Below are positions 18,872 through 18,903 of a stretch of DNA of 18,903 bases, one piece after another (position 1 is the first letter of the stretch; each line of letters opens with the position of its first letter). Origin of the DNA: Hirudo medicinalis (Eukaryota; Annelida; Clitellata; Hirudinida; Hirudinidae); NCBI GenBank assembly GCA_011800805.1, contig MPNW01000392.1, positions 124,732 through 143,634 on the forward strand. Direction: 5' to 3'. The notes below the pieces were generated by a model. That model searched no databases, was not told where the DNA came from, and worked only from the letters and a program-made list of their open reading frames with translations. The position numbers were made by a program, and so were the translations under genes.

Positions 18872-18903
<32 letters not shown>
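18859..18903. repeat. (GAC/GAT)n microsatellite at right edge
   Basis: ACG repeats passing into (GATGAC)n; it lies in the gene C intron and runs off the window. Confidence 0.95.

Noticed and set aside
1..18903. CRISPR array, operon or prokaryotic system
   Set aside because: The tandem repeats lack unique spacers, and the genes have introns and animal protein families throughout.

Overview
The window is animal nuclear DNA. It is AT-rich, its genes are split by GT-AG introns, most protein families are recognisable, and trinucleotide microsatellites (ATT, CAT/GAT, GTT, TCN) recur every few hundred bases. This fits a spiralian invertebrate; the microsatellite style recalls leech (Helobdella-like) genomes, but the species call is inference only. 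One base (7219) is an N.

Layout. 1-3845 is repeat-dominated: microsatellites, a possible decayed non-LTR ORF1-like remnant on the minus strand (310-640, perhaps 1010-1225), an interspersed-repeat-like block (750-1000), and a clear broken R2-clade non-LTR retrotransposon on the minus strand (2234-3745). The last keeps the FADD reverse-transcriptase motif, the CCHC knuckle and a PD-x12-D endonuclease core, but is 5'-truncated and interrupted by stops and frameshifts. 3846-6608 holds microsatellites and no gene I can support.

Three genes follow, all on the plus strand. Gene A (partial, about 6609-10284) encodes a single-pass membrane protein: an uncertain extracellular exon, one sushi/CCP-like exon, a short stalk, a Gly-rich transmembrane exon and a 300-residue cytoplasmic tail in the last exon. 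Splice phases agree (1-1, 1-1, 1-2, 2-stop). Its 5' exons were not found. Gene B (11613-15256, six exons, 351 residues) is a complete DHHC protein S-acyltransferase of the ZDHHC3/ZDHHC7 type. Gene C (17485-beyond 18831, three exons seen) is a WDR86-like WD40 protein cut by the right edge; its first ATG opens with an N-myristoylation signal.

The genes are not an operon and nothing shows that they work together. Genes B and C, and possibly A, all touch membrane lipidation or membrane topology: a Golgi-type palmitoyltransferase, a probably myristoylated WD40 protein, and a receptor-like protein with juxtamembrane cysteines. That is suggestive at most. No RNA gene, CRISPR array or prokaryotic feature was seen.
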